Assembly: GCF_002021925.1 (NCBI RefSeq)
Contig: NZ_CP012546.1
Span: forward strand, 1,178,001 to 1,242,000
Source: Campylobacter pinnipediorum subsp. pinnipediorum
GTDB lineage: Bacteria; Campylobacterota; Campylobacteria; Campylobacterales; Campylobacteraceae
Reading direction: 5' to 3'
Length of the DNA stretch: 64,000 nucleotides
The translations under genes and the position numbers were made by a program. Positions 55,553 through 64,000 of the stretch are shown in pieces (the stretch's first letter is position 1; every line of letters starts with the position of its first letter). The notes beneath the pieces were generated by a model that saw only the letters and a program-made list of their open reading frames with translations, did no database searches and was not told the DNA's origin.

Positions 55553-56244
55553 ATCAAACTCTTTGTATCTGCTTTTTTATAAATTTCATCAGCCCTTAAA
55601 CTATTTTTATCACCATCTTGCAAAATAAGTGGTGTCATAACATCACAAGTTGAACGAGAGCTTTTTTTTGCTCTAATCAAAACTAAATTTGATTTTTTCT
55701 CTTTTTTTGGATGCACAAAACAAACATTACAACAAGTAAATTTAAATTCACTTAAGATTTGCATAATAACTTGTAACTGTAAGCTTTCATAACAAAATAT
55801 TATCTCAGCCCTTGGCTTTAAAATTTTATTTGCTGTGCTTAAAAATGCCTTCAAAGAAAACTCATCAGCATAACGACTAATAGCTAAATGTGTATTTGCG
55901 CTTTTTACAACACCATCACGATAATAAGGTGGGTTTGAAACTATCAGGTCAAATTTCTCATCTGTTTTGATTTTTAAAAAATCACACTCTATTAAATTTG
56001 CTGATAGATTATTTTTAGTTAAATTTTTTTTACATAACATAATATTTATATGTTGAATATCAAGTAACGATAGATCAATTTTATTAAAATCACGCTTTAA
56101 TAAAAGTCCAACAACCCCGCAACCACAACCAACATCTAAAACACTTCCTTTGTAGTTTGGATCCAAAAAAGATGAAACAAAATCATACAAAATCAATGAA
56201 TCGCTATTATAATGATAGCCATCTTTTAGTTGATAAAGTATCAT
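55540..56244 (-). CDS. N6-adenine-type methyltransferase (TrmN6-like)
   Basis: 234 residues. The opening YQLKDGYHYNSDSLILYDFV, SAM motif VLDVGCGCGVVGLLL and catalytic SNPPYYRDG match enzymes like TrmN6 (YfiC), which methylates A37 of a valine tRNA. The target is inferred from family only. It overlaps the coiled-coil gene by 4 bases and the cysteine-cluster gene by 13. Confidence 0.88.
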   Translation of the reverse strand: MILYQLKDGYHYNSDSLILYDFVSSFLDPNYKGSVLDVGCGCGVVGLLLKRDFNKIDLSLLDIQHINIMLCKKNLTKNNLSANLIECDFLKIKTDEKFDLIVSNPPYYRDGVVKSANTHLAISRYADEFSLKAFLSTANKILKPRAEIIFCYESLQLQVIMQILSEFKFTCCNVCFVHPKKEKKSNLVLIRAKKSSRSTCDVMTPLILQDGDKNSLRADEIYKKADTKSLMCQF

Positions 56245-58214
56245 CTGTAAGCTTTTATAATGAAGCCTCTAGAATCTTTTCTTCTCAAAACTTCGGTACT
56301 ATAGCTAATTCTTGAAAAATCACCAAATTCATCTCTGATGAGTTTTGCTGCCATTTCACTTCTTTCTTTACCTATGCCAAAATCAACATAAGAATTTAGT
56401 CTATTTAATTCAATTTTACTTATATTAGAAGTCACTTGATATGGTAAAGCATATCCACGACCATCAACTATAGATGTAATCTCATATAAATAGTTTGAAT
56501 TATACCTACTTAAAAACTCGCTAACACGATTTTTACACATCATAGTTATGCCATTTTTATCCATATCAAAACACTCAACTTGTGAAACAAAAACAAGTTT
56601 TTTAGGAACTTCCGGCTTTGTTTGGGTTTCTAATATCTTTTTTAAATTTATATTTTCATCTTCTAATATATCTTGTTTGTCAATTGAATTTTGTATCTCT
56701 TGTTGCAAGCCTTCTAATTTATCTAAAAAAGTTTGAGTGGATATATTTTTGGTCTGCATGCTCTTAAGTTCATTTTTTAAATCATTCATCTCATCTTGCA
56801 GTTTTTTTATCATCAAATTTCTATCGGCCAAAGTTCTTAACTCTTCTATTTGAGTTTTTAAAATAGCATAATTTCGCATATCTATTTTAGAAGATTGTTT
56901 TTGCGTATCAAGTTCTTCTTGTGTTTTATCTAATATAAGCTTTAAAATAGTCGCATTATTTTCATTTTTAAGACTTAGCTGTTTAAAAACCTCGACTTGA
57001 TTTTGCGTTTTGTTTAAATCAAAGCTAAGCTTTTGGATATTTGCACTTAGCTCTTTTATCTCAACGTCTTTTTGAGCAATAGTATTGTTGCTAGTGTTTA
57101 AATCCATTTTTAGTGAGTTGTTTTTATTTTGTTGAAGTTTAATATTATTTTTAAACTCCTGGCTTTCCTTGTTTAAAGCTAAAATTTGATTTTTTAAACT
57201 AAAAATATCCTTATCTTTTTGATTATTAGTTGAATTTAGATCTTTATTTAGATCATTTAAACCAACTATAAAAGAATTTAGTTGCTGGATTTGTGTATCT
57301 AAATTTTTGATTTTAGTATCTCTATTTTTTATATCATATTCAAGTTTTTTGATCTCTGCTTTTAAATCAATTATGTTATTTGATTTTTTTGACAATTCAT
57401 CTTCAAGAGTTAAGCGCTGAATATCAAATCCATCTTGTATACGTTTTAATTCTTTTTTGTGCAAAAAATCAAGTTTTTGAATTTCATTTTTTTCTATTTT
57501 AATCTCTTCTTTTAGGTCTTTTAGCTCTTTTTTTGAACTCTCTCGTGCATTATCCTTTTTATTTAATAACGATATTTTATTTTGAAGTTCAAGATTTTTG
57601 TTTTGCAAAATAGATGTATTTTTATCATAATTAACAGCTAAAGATGATATATTTTGCTCTAACTGTATTATCTTTCTTTCATATTTTGACATCATCTCAA
57701 GACCTTGTTTTTGATTTTCTGCTAGTTCGTTTGTTAAATTTTCTATACGGTCAGTAAGTGTTTTTTCTTTATTTTTAAAATTTTCAAGATTTTTTTCTTC
57801 TATTTTTTTTTCTTTAGATAAAAATTGCATTTTTATACTATCAATCTTTGAAATCAAATCAAGATTTTTCTTAGCTATGTCTACATTGTCTTTAATTAAA
57901 ACCCTGTTTTTTTCAACTATATCTTTAAAATCAGCTTTTAATTTAGTAATATCATTTGTTAAGTTTTCATCAAAAACAACATCAAAATTTTCAATATAGC
58001 TCTTTGCAGTTATATAACCACCATACTCAAAAAGTTGATCTTTACTTATATATTTCTCTTTTTCTTCTTCCGACAAATCATCAAATTTAAGAGAGTAAAT
58101 TTTATACTCTCTTTGTGAAGTTTGTTCTTTTTTTATTTGCGAAAAGTTAATAAAAAAATAACTGGTCACAAATAAAATAAAAAAAACTAGAAAAAATCTC
58201 TTATATTCTCTCAA
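56241..58214 (-). CDS. Membrane-anchored long coiled-coil protein
   Basis: 657 residues. A single N-terminal span (residues 7-25) is followed by about 500 residues of coiled coil, extremely rich in Lys, Glu, Asn and Gln. A compact C-terminal domain (about 545-657) contains VSQVECFDMDKNGITMMC, with two Cys, and SIVDGRGYALPYQV, GKERSEMAAKLIRDEFGDFSRISYSTEV. The layout (anchor, rod, end domain resembling an OmpA-type fold in its GxxRAxxxxxxL-like stretch) suggests an envelope spacer. No known function was recognised. It is the first gene of the operon that runs to selU. Confidence 0.8.
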   Translation of the reverse strand: MREYKRFFLVFFILFVTSYFFINFSQIKKEQTSQREYKIYSLKFDDLSEEEKEKYISKDQLFEYGGYITAKSYIENFDVVFDENLTNDITKLKADFKDIVEKNRVLIKDNVDIAKKNLDLISKIDSIKMQFLSKEKKIEEKNLENFKNKEKTLTDRIENLTNELAENQKQGLEMMSKYERKIIQLEQNISSLAVNYDKNTSILQNKNLELQNKISLLNKKDNARESSKKELKDLKEEIKIEKNEIQKLDFLHKKELKRIQDGFDIQRLTLEDELSKKSNNIIDLKAEIKKLEYDIKNRDTKIKNLDTQIQQLNSFIVGLNDLNKDLNSTNNQKDKDIFSLKNQILALNKESQEFKNNIKLQQNKNNSLKMDLNTSNNTIAQKDVEIKELSANIQKLSFDLNKTQNQVEVFKQLSLKNENNATILKLILDKTQEELDTQKQSSKIDMRNYAILKTQIEELRTLADRNLMIKKLQDEMNDLKNELKSMQTKNISTQTFLDKLEGLQQEIQNSIDKQDILEDENINLKKILETQTKPEVPKKLVFVSQVECFDMDKNGITMMCKNRVSEFLSRYNSNYLYEITSIVDGRGYALPYQVTSNISKIELNRLNSYVDFGIGKERSEMAAKLIRDEFGDFSRISYSTEVLRRKDSRGFIIKAYR

Positions 58215-58223
58215 GCTTTATAC

Positions 58224-59174
58224 TCATTTTTTTATAATATTTTGGACAACTTTATAAGCATGGTTTAATCCAACTACTATTGAACCACCATTTTTTAATG
58301 TTATATCACCACCAGCATAAAGACCAGCAATATCGCTTTCACAAGCATCATTTACTAATGCATTGCCTTTATCGTCCATTTTGATTCCACATTTTTGCAA
58401 GAAATCAACTGGGCTTGAACCGCCTATTGCATATATAACTCTATCATAAACTCTTGTTTTATCATTTGAAAAATTCACAACAACTTTACCATTATCATTA
58501 TCAAGACTTACGATATCGTGATTTAATCTAACTTTTAATTTATTTTCTTTTTCTAAAATTTCAAGATTTTCTTTATTTGTATCATTAACTCTTGCAAAAG
58601 TATCTCTTCTGTATGCCAACGTAGTTTCATTGTTTTTACAGAGGTCTATAGCATACTCAACAGCTGAGTTTCCACCACCAACTACCAGTATCTTTTCTCC
58701 ACTACTACATTTGTCTAAGTTAAAGTTAACAACACCATTTAATGGTAAAGGAATTTTATAATCAGGCTTATTTGGTTTACCCATTTTACCTATACTCACA
58801 AGCACATTTTTAGACTTATAAATATCTTTTGAAGTAGTGATCTCAAACAAATCTCCAACTTTTTTTACACTTTCAACTTCGCATTTAAAAACGCATTCTA
58901 TATTATTTTCAGCAATGATTTTATCAAAAAACTCTATTGTGGTCTCTTTTGTTCCATCTTGAAAAGCTACAACTCCATAAATAGTACTTTCTTGTCCTTT
59001 ATACTCTTTATCAACACGCTTATTATCTTTGTAAAACTTTCTTATAGTTTGCAGATTTTCTTCGCCCTTTTCAAGCATTAAAACATTATCAAGACCATTA
59101 GCCTTAGCCTCAATAGCGGCACCTATACCACAAGGCCCGGCACCTATAACAACTAAATCATAAATTACTGACAT
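58224..59174 (-). CDS. FAD/NAD(P)-dependent oxidoreductase, YpdA-like
   Basis: 316 residues of the thioredoxin-reductase superfamily. The FAD loop is DLVVIGAGPCGIGAAIEA; the NAD(P) loop is ILVVGGGNSAVEYAIDL; the end is YAGGDITLKNGGSIVVGLNHA. The CxxC redox pair of thioredoxin reductase is absent, so it cannot reduce thioredoxin in the usual way. The stretch TIRKFYKDNKRVDKEYKGQ resembles YpdA-type disulfide reductases. The electron acceptor is unknown. It is monocistronic and lies 122 bp after aroF. Confidence 0.88.
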   Translation of the reverse strand: MSVIYDLVVIGAGPCGIGAAIEAKANGLDNVLMLEKGEENLQTIRKFYKDNKRVDKEYKGQESTIYGVVAFQDGTKETTIEFFDKIIAENNIECVFKCEVESVKKVGDLFEITTSKDIYKSKNVLVSIGKMGKPNKPDYKIPLPLNGVVNFNLDKCSSGEKILVVGGGNSAVEYAIDLCKNNETTLAYRRDTFARVNDTNKENLEILEKENKLKVRLNHDIVSLDNDNGKVVVNFSNDKTRVYDRVIYAIGGSSPVDFLQKCGIKMDDKGNALVNDACESDIAGLYAGGDITLKNGGSIVVGLNHAYKVVQNIIKK

Positions 59175-59295
59175 AAATTTCTCCTAAAATAATAAAAAAT
59201 ATTAATTAAATGAATTTATCACAAAAAATATTAAAATCCAAGAAATAAAAAAATAACTTCTTAAAATAAAAATTACGCTTTGTAATAAAAATAAA

Positions 59296-60636
59296 TTAAC
59301 TTATCTGTTTTTTTAATAACTCTGCAACCAAGAATGCAAGCTCTAAAGCTTGGTCTGAATTTAGTCTTGGATCGCATTGTGTTTCGTAACGCTCTTTTAA
59401 ACTTTGTTCTGTTACATTAAAAACACCGCCCATACACTCTGTTACATCCTGACCTGTCATCTCAAGATGAATACCTCCTGCGTACATACTCTCGGATTTT
59501 GTTATATCAAAAAAACTTTTTACTTCACTGATAATTTTATCAAATTCTCTAGTTTTATAATTACCGGCTTTTGTTGTATTTCCATGCATAGGATCTATAC
59601 TATAAACTATATTTAAGCCTTCTTTTTTGATGTCTCTTAATAATTTAGGTAAATTTTCATTGATTTTATCAGCACCCATTCTTATTATCACATTAAGTCT
59701 TCCGGCTTCATTTTCTGGATTTAATTTTTCTGATAATTTTAATATATCTGATGAGTTTGCACTAGGTCCTATTTTAACACCTATTGGATTTTTTACACCA
59801 CTTAAGAAATGAACGTGAGCATCATCAACACCCCTTGTTCTCTCACCTATCCAAAGCATATGTGCAGAACAATCATACCACTCATTACTCAAACTATCCT
59901 CTCTTGTCATAGCCTCTTCATAAGGCAACAATAAAGCTTCGTGTGATGTATAAAACGAAGTTTGATTTATAGCAGGTGTATTTTCAGATGTCATTCCACA
60001 AGCTTTCATAAACTCAAGTGTTTTAGTAATACTATCTGTTAGTTCTGAGTATTTTTCATGTATCTCAGCCCTTTTAGCAAAGCCTAAATTCCACTTATTG
60101 ATTTGATGTAAATCAGCCAACCCGCCACGAGAAAAGGCACGCAATAGGTTCATAGTAAAAGCACTTTGATAATAAGCTTCTATCATTCTTGTTGGATCAG
60201 GTATGCGAGCAACATCATTAAATGCAAAACCATTTATAATATCACCACGATAACTAGGAAGACTAATTCCATTAATCTCTTCAAAATCCGAACTTCTAGG
60301 CTTTGCAAATTGACCTGCAACGCGACCTACTTTTACTATCGGACGATCACCTGCAAATGTCAAAACTATAGCCATTTGAAGCATTACTTTAAACATATCT
60401 CTTATATTATTTGCATTAAAATTTAAAAAACTTTCGGCACAATCACCGCCTTGAAGCAAAAAAGCCTCACCATTACAAACCTTAGCAAGCTCTTTTTTTA
60501 AATTTCTAGCCTCCCCAGCAAATACCAATGGTGGTAAATTTTTCAATTTTTCTTCCACTTCATTTAATTTATCTTTGTCTGGATATTTTGGCTGTTGAAG
60601 TATATTGTATTTTCTCCAACTATCTTTACTCCACAT
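59296..60636 (-). CDS. aroF: DAHP synthase, class II
   Basis: Condenses phosphoenolpyruvate and erythrose 4-phosphate at the entry to the shikimate pathway. It has 446 residues and is the plant-like class II type, with WSKDSWRKYNILQQPKYPD, LQGGDCAESF, KVGRVAGQFAKPRS, WIGERTRGVDDAHV, SIDPMHGNT and GGIHLEMTGQDVTEC. Symbol usage varies (aroF or aroG). It stands alone on the minus strand. Confidence 0.94.
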   Translation of the reverse strand: MWSKDSWRKYNILQQPKYPDKDKLNEVEEKLKNLPPLVFAGEARNLKKELAKVCNGEAFLLQGGDCAESFLNFNANNIRDMFKVMLQMAIVLTFAGDRPIVKVGRVAGQFAKPRSSDFEEINGISLPSYRGDIINGFAFNDVARIPDPTRMIEAYYQSAFTMNLLRAFSRGGLADLHQINKWNLGFAKRAEIHEKYSELTDSITKTLEFMKACGMTSENTPAINQTSFYTSHEALLLPYEEAMTREDSLSNEWYDCSAHMLWIGERTRGVDDAHVHFLSGVKNPIGVKIGPSANSSDILKLSEKLNPENEAGRLNVIIRMGADKINENLPKLLRDIKKEGLNIVYSIDPMHGNTTKAGNYKTREFDKIISEVKSFFDITKSESMYAGGIHLEMTGQDVTECMGGVFNVTEQSLKERYETQCDPRLNSDQALELAFLVAELLKKQIS

Positions 60637-60758
60637 TCGTTACACAACCTCGTTTTCTAAATTTTGATATATTTCCGATTATAACATTAAAAACTTAAAT
60701 TTTATGCTTTATTAATATATATAAAATTATAATCTATGCTTTAATTTAAGGCTTTGGT

Positions 60759-61652
60759 ATGAATTTAAAAAACGAAGAAACACAGGGTTTGTTTCTTGCA
60801 ATAATTGCTTTTACGATATGGGGTTTTTACCCTTTATATTTTAAATTATTTAGTGAAGATGTAGGTTCGGTTGAAATTTTGGCACATAGGGTGTTATGGT
60901 CTTTGATTTTTATGAGCTTATTTTTATATCTAAAATCCGGTTTTAGAAACATAAAAATTCTTTTAAGAAATAAAAAAATTAGAAATCTTTTATTTCTTAG
61001 TGGTACCATGATAAGCATAAATTGGGGATTATACATATATGCCGTAAATACATCTCATATAGTAGAAGCTAGCCTTGGGTATTTTATAAATCCACTTATG
61101 AATATTTTAGTTGGATTTTTGATTTTTAAAGAACAGCCAAGTAAGGTTGAAAAAATTGCTGTTTTTCTTGTTTGTGTTTCTGTTTTTATTCAGATATACA
61201 ATGTAGGCAAGATACCATTTATCTCTATCATATTACCGGTATCAATGGCTATTTATGTATCTATAAGGAAATTTATAAAGCTACGAGCCATAGATGGGCT
61301 TTTTATAGAAACATTGATGATTTCATTTTTAGCTTTTGGATATTTTTTATATCTTTGTTTTACTCATCAAAACAATTTTAAAGCTGATTTTAATGGAATT
61401 TTGATGATACTTTCTGGTATAGTTACGATTTTACCACTTGTGATGTTTAATGCAGCAGCAAATAGAATAAAACTAAGCACATTGGGATATGTTCATTATC
61501 TAAGCCCAACACTTACATTAGCTATCGCTGTTTTGGTATTTAACGAGAGTTTAGATTATACAAAAATAATATCTTTTATGCTTATTTGGAGTGGTTTAAT
61601 AATAGTAAGTTTAGAAAAAATATATTTAAAAAACAAAAAAGGACATAAATGA
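60759..61652 (+). CDS. rarD: EamA family transporter RarD
   Basis: An inner-membrane drug/metabolite-type permease of 297 residues and ten spans. RarD landmarks are FTIWGFYPLYFKLF, EILAHRVLWSLIFMSLFL, NWGLYIYAVNTSHIVEASLGYFINPL and LGYVHYLSPTLTLAIAVLVFNE. The substrate is not known. The stop overlaps the next gene by 4 bases. Confidence 0.9.
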   Translation: MNLKNEETQGLFLAIIAFTIWGFYPLYFKLFSEDVGSVEILAHRVLWSLIFMSLFLYLKSGFRNIKILLRNKKIRNLLFLSGTMISINWGLYIYAVNTSHIVEASLGYFINPLMNILVGFLIFKEQPSKVEKIAVFLVCVSVFIQIYNVGKIPFISIILPVSMAIYVSIRKFIKLRAIDGLFIETLMISFLAFGYFLYLCFTHQNNFKADFNGILMILSGIVTILPLVMFNAAANRIKLSTLGYVHYLSPTLTLAIAVLVFNESLDYTKIISFMLIWSGLIIVSLEKIYLKNKKGHK

Positions 61653-62125
61653 ATGACATAACCATAGCTTTTCTGATCTCAATAGCAGTTGCTTTTGCAC
61701 TTTATATGCAAATACAAAAGATGACACAAAATATAGACATGAATGAAGCTTTAAATGGCGATTTTAAAGAAGATGATGAAGATAAAAACAGTCAATTATT
61801 ATCAGAAGACAAGACAGATAAATACAAATCTTTTTGCGATGAGATAGATAAACAAATAAGGGATTTAAGACAAAAAGTAAAAGATAATGATTTATTTATA
61901 AGTGATGATGTAAAAGATGAGTTTATGGCAGAACTATCACAGCTTAGTAGAAAACTTACTTTTATACAAAATATGAATACAAAAAAAGATGCAAAAAGCT
62001 GGGAGAAAGAGCTATTTGATATCTTAAGCTCACTTGAAAACTCAATCCAAAAAAGCCTAAAAAATCCAGATGAGATAAATGAAAATATAAGAGAAAATTT
62101 AAAAGAAAGTTTTTCAAAACTTTGA
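61649..62125 (+). CDS. Small membrane-anchored coiled-coil protein upstream of rseP
   Basis: 158 residues with an N-terminal hydrophobic segment (residues 5-22) followed by an acidic linker (GDFKEDDEDK) and helical, heptad-like sequence to the end. There is no Cys in a lipobox. Function unknown; a similarly placed small gene precedes rseP in C. jejuni, as I remember it. It overlaps rarD by 4 bases and lies 56 bp before rseP. Confidence 0.75.
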   Translation: MNDITIAFLISIAVAFALYMQIQKMTQNIDMNEALNGDFKEDDEDKNSQLLSEDKTDKYKSFCDEIDKQIRDLRQKVKDNDLFISDDVKDEFMAELSQLSRKLTFIQNMNTKKDAKSWEKELFDILSSLENSIQKSLKNPDEINENIRENLKESFSKL

Positions 62126-62181
62126 AATTAAATTTACAATAAAATGATAAAGTTATAAATAATTAATATAAAAGGAATGAT

Positions 62182-63294
62182 TTGAAAAGTATATTTTTTG
62201 TTATTTTAATGCTTATAGTTGGAATTTATGCCTACTCTTGGCATTTTTTTGTTACTATATTTGTTATATCTTTTTTAATATTTTTTCACGAATTAGGACA
62301 TTTTTTAGTTGCTCGTTTTTTTGGAGTTTGTGTCAATACTTTTAGTATTGGATTTGGTGAAAAGATTTTTACAAAAAGAGTTAATAATACCGATTATTGC
62401 ATAAGTGCTATACCACTTGGCGGATATGTCCAGCTCAAAGGACAAGATGATACAGACCCAAAAAACAGAAACTATGATAGTGACAGTTACAACACACTAA
62501 GCCCTATAAAAAGAATTCTCATACTTTTTGCTGGACCATTTTTTAATCTTATATTGGCATTTTTTATATACATATCACTTGGTTTTATGGGAAATGAAAA
62601 ACTAGCACCAATTGTAGGAACTGTGCTTGATAATTCAGCAGCAAAACAAGCTGGTATAATGGTAGATGATAAAATTTTAATGATAAATAACAAAATAATA
62701 AAAGAGTGGGATGACATAGGAAAACAAGTAAGTATAAATCCAACAAAAATAACACTACAAAGAGATGATAAACAACTCACAATAAAGCTAACACCAAAGA
62801 TAGGAGAGAGTAAAAATATCTTTGGCGAAACCATACAAAAACCACTCATAGGCATATCTCCAAAAGGCGATTTTGTAAAGGTTTATCACACTGGATTTAG
62901 TTCTATATCATATGCTTTTGATGAAACTATAAAAGCTTCTAAGCTTATATTTTTAGGCTTTGAAAAGATAATAACCGGCATAGTTCCTATAAAAGAGATG
63001 GGCGGCATAGTCCAAATAACAGATATAACATCAAAAGCAGCAAAAACAGATGTAGCAATACTTCTTTTAATCACAGCACTTATCTCTGTAAATTTGGGTA
63101 TTTTAAATTTACTCCCTATACCGGCACTTGATGGAGGACATATTATCTTTAATGCTTACGAACTAATATTTAAAAAAGAGGTAAGCGAAAAGGTATTTGC
63201 TTGGCTTACATATCTTGGCTGGGCTATACTTTTAACGATGATGCTTGTTGCTACCTTTAATGACATAATGAGACTTGGTGGATTTTATAAATGA
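62182..63294 (+). CDS. rseP: Site-2 intramembrane metalloprotease RseP
   Basis: Cuts membrane-spanning anti-sigma or signal peptides within the membrane. It has 370 residues. The zinc site is HELGH (in FLIFFHELGHFLVARFFGV) plus NLLPIPALDGGHI, with one PDZ domain (about residues 140-200, GTVLDNSAAKQAGIMVDDKIL). The start is TTG, five bases after AAAGGA; the nearby ATG at 62177 runs into a stop. Overlaps yggS by 4 bases. Confidence 0.95.
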   Translation: MKSIFFVILMLIVGIYAYSWHFFVTIFVISFLIFFHELGHFLVARFFGVCVNTFSIGFGEKIFTKRVNNTDYCISAIPLGGYVQLKGQDDTDPKNRNYDSDSYNTLSPIKRILILFAGPFFNLILAFFIYISLGFMGNEKLAPIVGTVLDNSAAKQAGIMVDDKILMINNKIIKEWDDIGKQVSINPTKITLQRDDKQLTIKLTPKIGESKNIFGETIQKPLIGISPKGDFVKVYHTGFSSISYAFDETIKASKLIFLGFEKIITGIVPIKEMGGIVQITDITSKAAKTDVAILLLITALISVNLGILNLLPIPALDGGHIIFNAYELIFKKEVSEKVFAWLTYLGWAILLTMMLVATFNDIMRLGGFYK

Positions 63295-63911
63295 TAAATT
63301 TAAAAGAACTTTATGAAAAAATAGGCGATATAAGGCTCGTAGCTGTAAGCAAAAATGTAACTAGCAAAGAGGTTATAGAACTGATAAATCAGGGTCAGAT
63401 AGAATTTGGCGAAAATAGAGTTCAAGAGATGGCTAAAAAACAAACAGAACTAGCAAACTTTAATCCAAAATGGCATATGATAGGAAGATTGCAAGATAAT
63501 AAAATAAACCAACTCATATCGCTTCGCCCTACTCTATGGCAAAGTTGTGATAGTTTAAAAAAGGCAGTTGCGGTAGATAAAAGGCTTAGTTATAAGTTAG
63601 ATACACTTTTGCAGATAAACTCAGCAAACGAAGATAGCAAACAAGGTGTAAGCACAAGCCAAGCCATAGAAGAGTACCTAAAAATTCAACAGGAATGTAA
63701 AAATATAAATCTTATAGGTGTTATGAGTATAGGGGCTAATGTTGAAGATGAAAAACAGATACAAAAAAGCTTTGAGCAAACATATAAAATTTATGAGAGT
63801 TTAAGATCCGATGGGGCCAAGATATGCTCTATGGGAATGAGTTCTGATTTTATGTTAGCTATAAAATGCGGTTCAAATATGATTCGCTTAGGGTCTATAC
63901 TATACAGATAA
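63291..63911 (+). CDS. yggS: PLP homeostasis protein YggS
   Basis: A pyridoxal 5'-phosphate carrier of the alanine-racemase barrel fold without known enzyme activity. It has 206 residues; the PLP Lys is in RLVAVSKNVTSKEV, followed by GENRVQEMAKK, WHMIGRLQDNK, MSIGANVEDE and SMGMSSDFMLAI. It overlaps rseP by 4 bases and is followed by a bidirectional hairpin. Confidence 0.94.
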   Translation: MINLKELYEKIGDIRLVAVSKNVTSKEVIELINQGQIEFGENRVQEMAKKQTELANFNPKWHMIGRLQDNKINQLISLRPTLWQSCDSLKKAVAVDKRLSYKLDTLLQINSANEDSKQGVSTSQAIEEYLKIQQECKNINLIGVMSIGANVEDEKQIQKSFEQTYKIYESLRSDGAKICSMGMSSDFMLAIKCGSNMIRLGSILYR

Positions 63912-63915
63912 TTTT

Positions 63916-63940
63916 ACGGCATTATAAACACAAATGCCGT
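63916..63940. terminator. Hairpin between yggS and the last gene
   Basis: ACGGCAT / ATGCCGT around an 11-base loop, followed by ATATTTTATT on the plus strand and AAAAT on the other. It terminates yggS and probably the opposing gene. Confidence 0.7.
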
Positions 63941-63948
63941 ATATTTTA

Positions 63949-64000
63949 TTATTTTGCTAATAAATCTTTAACTAATCTAGCGATGCCATCTATTGATTTG
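63949..64000 (-). CDS. 3' end of an unidentified gene
   Basis: The last 17 codons of a minus-strand gene, reading KSIDGIARLVKDLLAK before TAA. Too short to identify. It converges on yggS. Confidence 0.6.
   Translation of the reverse strand, partial: KSIDGIARLVKDLLAK

Overview
The window is a 64-kb piece of a low-G+C Campylobacter chromosome. The species cannot be fixed from the sequence. Family content points to Campylobacterota: an ArsS-type kinase, HobA, a receiver-less CheB, the fused cytochrome c synthase CcsBA, an aminofutalosine-pathway deaminase, FlhF/FlhG with FliY, and a TonB-dependent receptor followed by exbB-exbD-tonB. Several runs of gene order match what I remember of C. jejuni: uvrB to priA, queA to ligA, sppA/aroQ to fliY, receptor-exbB-exbD-tonB beside an SbmA homologue, and selU-HIT-trpC-TPR-cysteine cluster-methyltransferase. 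No rRNA or tRNA gene, CRISPR array, phage, IS element or replication origin was seen.

Layout. 1-6.3 kb: the 3' end of a sensor kinase, a GGDEF-like protein, uvrB (minus), then two small genes, a pseudopilin and priA. 6.4-7.8 kb: cheB-cheR. 7.8-9.8 kb: a wrecked TRAP transporter gene. 9.9-21.2 kb, all minus: ccsBA, then the tight operon rppH-lysC-hobA-holB-folP-ligA-tlyA-ribF-cmoA. 21.3-25.4 kb: hemW, tatB-tatC-queA and a degenerate kinase-like gene, followed by 450 bp of AT-rich DNA. 25.9-29.4 kb: aspA, a Dcu transporter and a small conserved gene. 29.4-31.5 kb: sppA and aminofutalosine deaminase (minus). 31.6-39.3 kb: one long operon aroQ-M24 peptidase-folK-flhF-flhG-(small membrane protein)-fliA-fliM-fliY-LOG protein. 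39.4-42 kb: mnmA and a sodium/solute symporter. 42-47.3 kb: a decayed SbmA/BacA transporter, a TonB-dependent receptor and exbB-exbD-tonB. 47.4-50.6 kb: a three-gene DUF2249/membrane/DUF59 unit, yqeY-like and ppx/gppA. 50.7-58.2 kb: a phosphate permease facing selU-HIT-trpC relic-TPR-cysteine cluster-methyltransferase-coiled coil. 58.2-64 kb: a flavin reductase, class II DAHP synthase, rarD, a small coiled-coil protein, rseP, yggS, and the tail of an unidentified minus-strand gene.

How the genes work together. The flagellar block supplies the polar-flagellum regulators FlhF and FlhG, the late sigma factor FliA and two switch proteins; cheB/cheR set chemoreceptor methylation. aspA and Dcu make and exchange fumarate and other C4 acids. 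The receptor, ExbB, ExbD and TonB form a self-contained energised uptake locus. Three genes are visibly decaying (TRAP permease, SbmA/BacA, trpC), which suggests recent loss of two uptake routes and possibly of tryptophan synthesis. Three operator-like palindromes sit at promoters of accessory genes (symporter, TonB receptor, DUF2249 unit). I found no clearly new multi-gene defence or mobile system. The best candidates for unexplained biology are the palindrome-controlled units, the degenerate signalling proteins at 24617-25438 and 947-1381, and the DUF2249/membrane/DUF59 operon.
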